Notes under the pieces: generated by a model
Seen by the model: the letters and a program-made list of their open reading frames with translations, nothing else
Databases searched by the model: none
Told to the model about the DNA's origin: nothing
Source of the DNA: Oscillibacter sp.
GTDB taxonomy: Bacteria > Bacillota > Clostridia > Oscillospirales > Oscillospiraceae
Assembly (NCBI GenBank): GCA_009773995.1
Contig: VSMY01000092.1
Coordinates: 1-10,290, forward strand
Direction: 5' to 3'
Length of the DNA: 10,290 bases
Program-made: the position numbers and the translations under genes
Shown here: positions 8,117 to 10,290 of the stretch, in pieces
How positions within the stretch are numbered: position 1 is the first letter of the stretch
Layout: each line of letters starts with the position of its first letter

Positions 8117-8150
8117 AAACAAACAAAAAACCCTCCCTAAAATCGGGAGG
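8117..8150 (-). terminator. Reverse-strand intrinsic terminator without a visible gene
   Basis: CCTCCC (8132-8137) and GGGAGG (8145-8150) form a perfect 6-bp GC-rich stem with a 7-base loop. On the minus strand the stem is followed by G and then TTTTTTG, TTTG and TTTT, a textbook intrinsic terminator. On the plus strand the stem is preceded, not followed, by the tract, so it should not stop rightward transcription. No minus-strand gene to its right is visible in the window. It lies seven bases before the -35 box of P2. Confidence 0.65.
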
Positions 8151-8157
8151 CTGACAA

Positions 8158-8187
8158 TTGACAAACCCACTCGGGATTCTTTATAAT
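8158..8187 (+). promoter_or_regulatory. Promoter P2 of the importer operon (consensus hexamers)
   Basis: TTGACA (8158-8163) and TATAAT (8182-8187) are both exact sigma-A consensus hexamers with an 18-base spacer. The predicted start is near 8194. The hexamers are so strong that a repressor is needed for any control, which fits the operator that follows. The ATG at 8186-8188 lies inside the -10 box and so cannot be the start of the downstream gene when transcribed from P2. Confidence 0.85.
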
Positions 8188-8194
8188 GAACCCA

Positions 8195-8320
8195 GGAAGT
8201 CGCAAACGTTTGCGCAAAGCGGACGCATTTCCGCCCCGTGCAGACGGCCCTGGGCGTGACCGGATGGGAGGACTCGATCGCTCAGGAAGTTCCCGGCAGT
8301 TATCAGAAAGAGGTGTTATC
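8195..8320 (+). other. Leader of about 126 bases of the importer operon, with a possible 32-codon ORF
   Basis: Between the predicted transcription start and the GTG at 8321 lies a long leader. One frame, starting at GTG 8238 and ending with TAA at 8334-8336, encodes 32 residues beginning VQTALGVTGWEDSIAQEVPG. It overlaps the permease start by 16 bases. Its composition looks protein-like, but it has no ribosome site, so it may be a gene remnant, a leader peptide or chance. The permease's own site is GAAAGAGGTG (8306-8315), five bases before its GTG. Confidence 0.35.
8201..8218 (+). promoter_or_regulatory. LacI/PurR-type operator O2 with extra half-site
   Basis: CGCAAACGTTTGCG (8201-8214) is a perfect 14-base palindrome centred on CG. 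It shares its first 12 bases with the site at 4520-4531 and lies at exactly the same distance (13 bases) from the -10 box. A second half-site, CGCAAA, overlaps its end at 8213-8218. The position from about +8 suggests repression by a LacI-family protein. The regulator and its effector are not visible. Confidence 0.8.
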
Positions 8321-10165
8321 GTGTCAAATGCAGTAACCGTGACCAAGGAAAGACCCCCCAGAAAGAAACTGACGGCACGTCGGTTGAAGAACCTGATCCT
8401 GAACGTGCTCAAAAACCCCTTCAACATGGTCGTGCTGGTCAGCCTGATCGTGTTGTTCTGCCTGATCGTTATTCCCCTGCTGACCATGATTAAGTCCACC
8501 TTTACCCTGGCCCAAGGCGAGCTGCGCCGCGTGGACGGCAAGGTGGGCGACTTCACGCTCTACTATTGGCAGTACATGCTGACCAGCAACATGTCCAAGG
8601 CCGTGCTGTGGGAGCCCCTGCTGCACTCTTTCGTCTGCGGTTTCTTCACCACGCTGATCTCCGTGCCCCTGGGCTCGGTGCTGGCCTGGCTGATGATCCG
8701 CACCGACCTCCCCGGCAAGAAGGTTCTGGGCATCCTGATCACCGTGCCCTACATGATTCCCTCCTGGACCAAGGCCATCGCCTGGCTGGCGGTGTTCCGG
8801 ACGCCCACAAGCGGCGCGAACGGATTCCTGACCGGTATGGGCATACCGATTCCCGACTGGCTGGCCTACGGGCCCACGGCCATCGTGCTGTGCATGTCCA
8901 TGCACTACTACGCGTTCTCCTACATCCAGGTCTCCGGCGCTCTCCGCTCCATCAACTCGGAGCTGGAGGAAATGGGTGAGATTCAGGGAGCCAATAAGGC
9001 CCAGATTCTCCGCTACATCACCCTGCCGCTGATTCTTCCCTCCGTGCTCTCCGCCCTGGTCATGACCGTGTCCAAGTCCATCGGCACTTACGGCGTGGCG
9101 GCTAACCTGGGCAACCGCATCGGCTACTACACCCTGGCCACCCGCATGCGCGTCTACATTGACCAGGGCCCCCGCGGCGTGGGTTACGCCATGTCCATCG
9201 TCCTGGTCGGCCTGGCGGCTCTGATCCTGATGAGCAACCAGAAAGCCATCGGCGTCCGCAAATCCTATGCCACCGTCGGCGGCAAGGGCGGCCGCAGCAC
9301 TCTGATGCCTCTGGGCGCCGCCAAAAAGCCCATGATGGCGTTCCTGGGTGTTTTCCTGTTCCTGGCCATGGTCATGCCCTTCTTCGTGTTGATTATGGAG
9401 ACCTTCCAGGTCACTACCGGCGCGGGCTACGGACCCGAGAACCTGACCCTTTACAACTGGATCGGCGAAGCCGGTACTGCTGAAAAGTACACCAACTATG
9501 AGGGCATCTTCCGCAATCCCGAGTTCTTCAGCGCTCTGTGGAACACCGTCCGCCTGACCATCATCACCTCCCTCATCACCGCTTTCTGCGGCCAGTTCCT
9601 GGGCTACATCAGCTCCCGCGGCCGCGGCAAGTGGTACGGCAACCTCACCGAGCAGCTGGTGTTCGTTCCCTATCTGATGAGCGGCGTGGCGTTCTCCACC
9701 ATGTACTTCTCCATGTTCAGCATCCCCCACCTGGGCGGGCTGATTCCCTCCCTGTACGGCACCTTCACCTTGATCGTTCTCACCTCCGTGGTCAAGCACT
9801 TCCCCTTCGCCAGCCGTTCCGGTACCGCCAACATGCTCTCCATCAGCGTGGAGCTGGAGGAGGCCGCGGACATTGCCGGCGCCAGCTTCTGGAAGCGGAT
9901 GGCCACCATCATCGTCCCCCTGGCGAAGAACGGCTTCATCTCCGGCCTGATGCTGGTGTTCATCTCCATCGCTAAGGAGCTGGACCTCATCATCATCATG
10001 ATGACGCCCACCACCCGGACCATGTCCTATCTGGCCTTCACCTACTCCCAGGAAGGCTACGCCCAGATGTCTGACGCCATTTCCGTGTGCGTGCTGCTGT
10101 TCATCCTGTTCTGCTACATCTTCGCCAACAAGGTCGCCGGCGCCGATATCGGAAAGAGTTGGTAA
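8321..10165 (+). CDS. Fused two-domain ABC importer permease (FeT/ferric-phosphonate type)
   Basis: This is a 614-residue inner-membrane permease made of two fused MetI-like domains, about residues 90-285 and 405-600. Each is preceded by an extra hydrophobic segment (about 37-57 and 338-358). Both domains carry the EAA loop that docks the ATPase: EMGEIQG with ITLP from residue 217, and EAADIAG with IIVP from residue 514. Fusion of two permease domains with this spacing is typical of FbpB/AfuB/PhnV-like importers of ferric iron, phosphonates or sugar phosphates. I chose GTG 8321 because GAAAGAGGTG lies five bases upstream and because the in-frame ATG at 8186 sits in the -10 box. The cytoplasmic N-terminus is very basic (KERPPRKK). 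The ATPase gene follows after 48 bases. The substrate cannot be read from the permease; LacI-type control favours a carbohydrate-like ligand. Confidence 0.88.
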   Translation: MSNAVTVTKERPPRKKLTARRLKNLILNVLKNPFNMVVLVSLIVLFCLIVIPLLTMIKSTFTLAQGELRRVDGKVGDFTLYYWQYMLTSNMSKAVLWEPLLHSFVCGFFTTLISVPLGSVLAWLMIRTDLPGKKVLGILITVPYMIPSWTKAIAWLAVFRTPTSGANGFLTGMGIPIPDWLAYGPTAIVLCMSMHYYAFSYIQVSGALRSINSELEEMGEIQGANKAQILRYITLPLILPSVLSALVMTVSKSIGTYGVAANLGNRIGYYTLATRMRVYIDQGPRGVGYAMSIVLVGLAALILMSNQKAIGVRKSYATVGGKGGRSTLMPLGAAKKPMMAFLGVFLFLAMVMPFFVLIMETFQVTTGAGYGPENLTLYNWIGEAGTAEKYTNYEGIFRNPEFFSALWNTVRLTIITSLITAFCGQFLGYISSRGRGKWYGNLTEQLVFVPYLMSGVAFSTMYFSMFSIPHLGGLIPSLYGTFTLIVLTSVVKHFPFASRSGTANMLSISVELEEAADIAGASFWKRMATIIVPLAKNGFISGLMLVFISIAKELDLIIIMMTPTTRTMSYLAFTYSQEGYAQMSDAISVCVLLFILFCYIFANKVAGADIGKSW

Positions 10166-10213
10166 GCCAGCGAACCACGGACTTTATATAAGAACAGAAA
10201 GGAAACGTGCCAT

Positions 10214-10290
10214 ATGAGCCGCATTGAACTGAAAAATATCGACAAATTTTACGGCAACAACCACGTCCTGCGCAACATCAACCTGACCAT
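10214..10290 (+). CDS. ABC importer ATPase, partial (cut by right edge)
   Basis: Only the first 25 residues are in the window: MSRIELKNIDKFYGNNHVLR, then NINLT. This is the standard N-terminus of an importer ATPase. It has the first beta strand, an aromatic A-loop (Tyr13, which stacks on adenine) and the start of the strand before Walker A, which would lie beyond the edge. The ATG has AGAAAGGAAA (10196-10205) eight bases upstream. It lies 48 bases after the fused permease in the same direction and should power it. Family (FbpC, PotA or MalK-like) cannot be decided from this fragment. Confidence 0.85.
   Translation, partial: MSRIELKNIDKFYGNNHVLRNINLT

Noticed and set aside
8324..9799. Minus-strand frame of 491 codons over the fused permease.
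   Set aside because: It is in register with the permease codons, has a Gly/His/Gln-rich composition without motifs, and the plus frame carries two EAA loops.
1..10290. Search for CRISPR arrays, tRNA or rRNA genes, and insertion-sequence ends.
   Set aside because: No regularly spaced repeats, cloverleaf-like genes, transposase motifs or flanking terminal inverted repeats were seen by eye.

Overview
The window looks like chromosomal DNA from a GC-rich, anaerobic gut-type Clostridia of the Oscillospiraceae sort (Flavonifractor, Oscillibacter or Lawsonibacter-like). This is inferred from an SLH-domain surface protein, strong AGGAGG ribosome sites, a GC-rich codon style with AT-rich intergenic islands, and sigma-A-type promoters. 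The species cannot be fixed from the sequence alone.

Layout. (1) Positions 1-4016, minus strand: a very large secreted S-layer-homology protein of at least 1338 residues, whose C-terminus lies beyond the left edge. (2) Positions 4017-4559: a divergent, AT-rich intergenic region. It holds a candidate promoter for the surface protein and a clear promoter plus palindromic operator facing right. (3) Positions 4560-7999, plus strand: two ABC exporter half-transporters that overlap by ATGA. They form an asymmetric heterodimer in which one subunit has lost its catalytic Glu and switch His, while the other has lost the LSGGQ signature. (4) Positions 8000-8320: an intergenic region with an orphan reverse-strand terminator, a near-perfect consensus promoter, a second copy of the same operator and a leader of about 126 nt. 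(5) Positions 8321-10165: a fused two-domain importer permease of the ferric/phosphonate/polyamine (FeT-like) type, followed at 10214 by the start of its ATPase, cut by the right edge.

Main discovery. The exporter operon and the importer operon have the same promoter design: -35, an 18-bp spacer, -10, exactly 13 bp, then CGCAAACGTTTG(CG). The operator is a LacI/PurR-type palindrome lying just downstream of the predicted transcription start. An unseen LacI-family repressor therefore probably co-regulates a two-subunit exporter and an FeT-type importer. That is an unusual pairing, and it argues that the importer may carry a sugar or sugar-phosphate-like ligand rather than iron. The regulator, the effector and the importer's solute-binding protein are not in the window.
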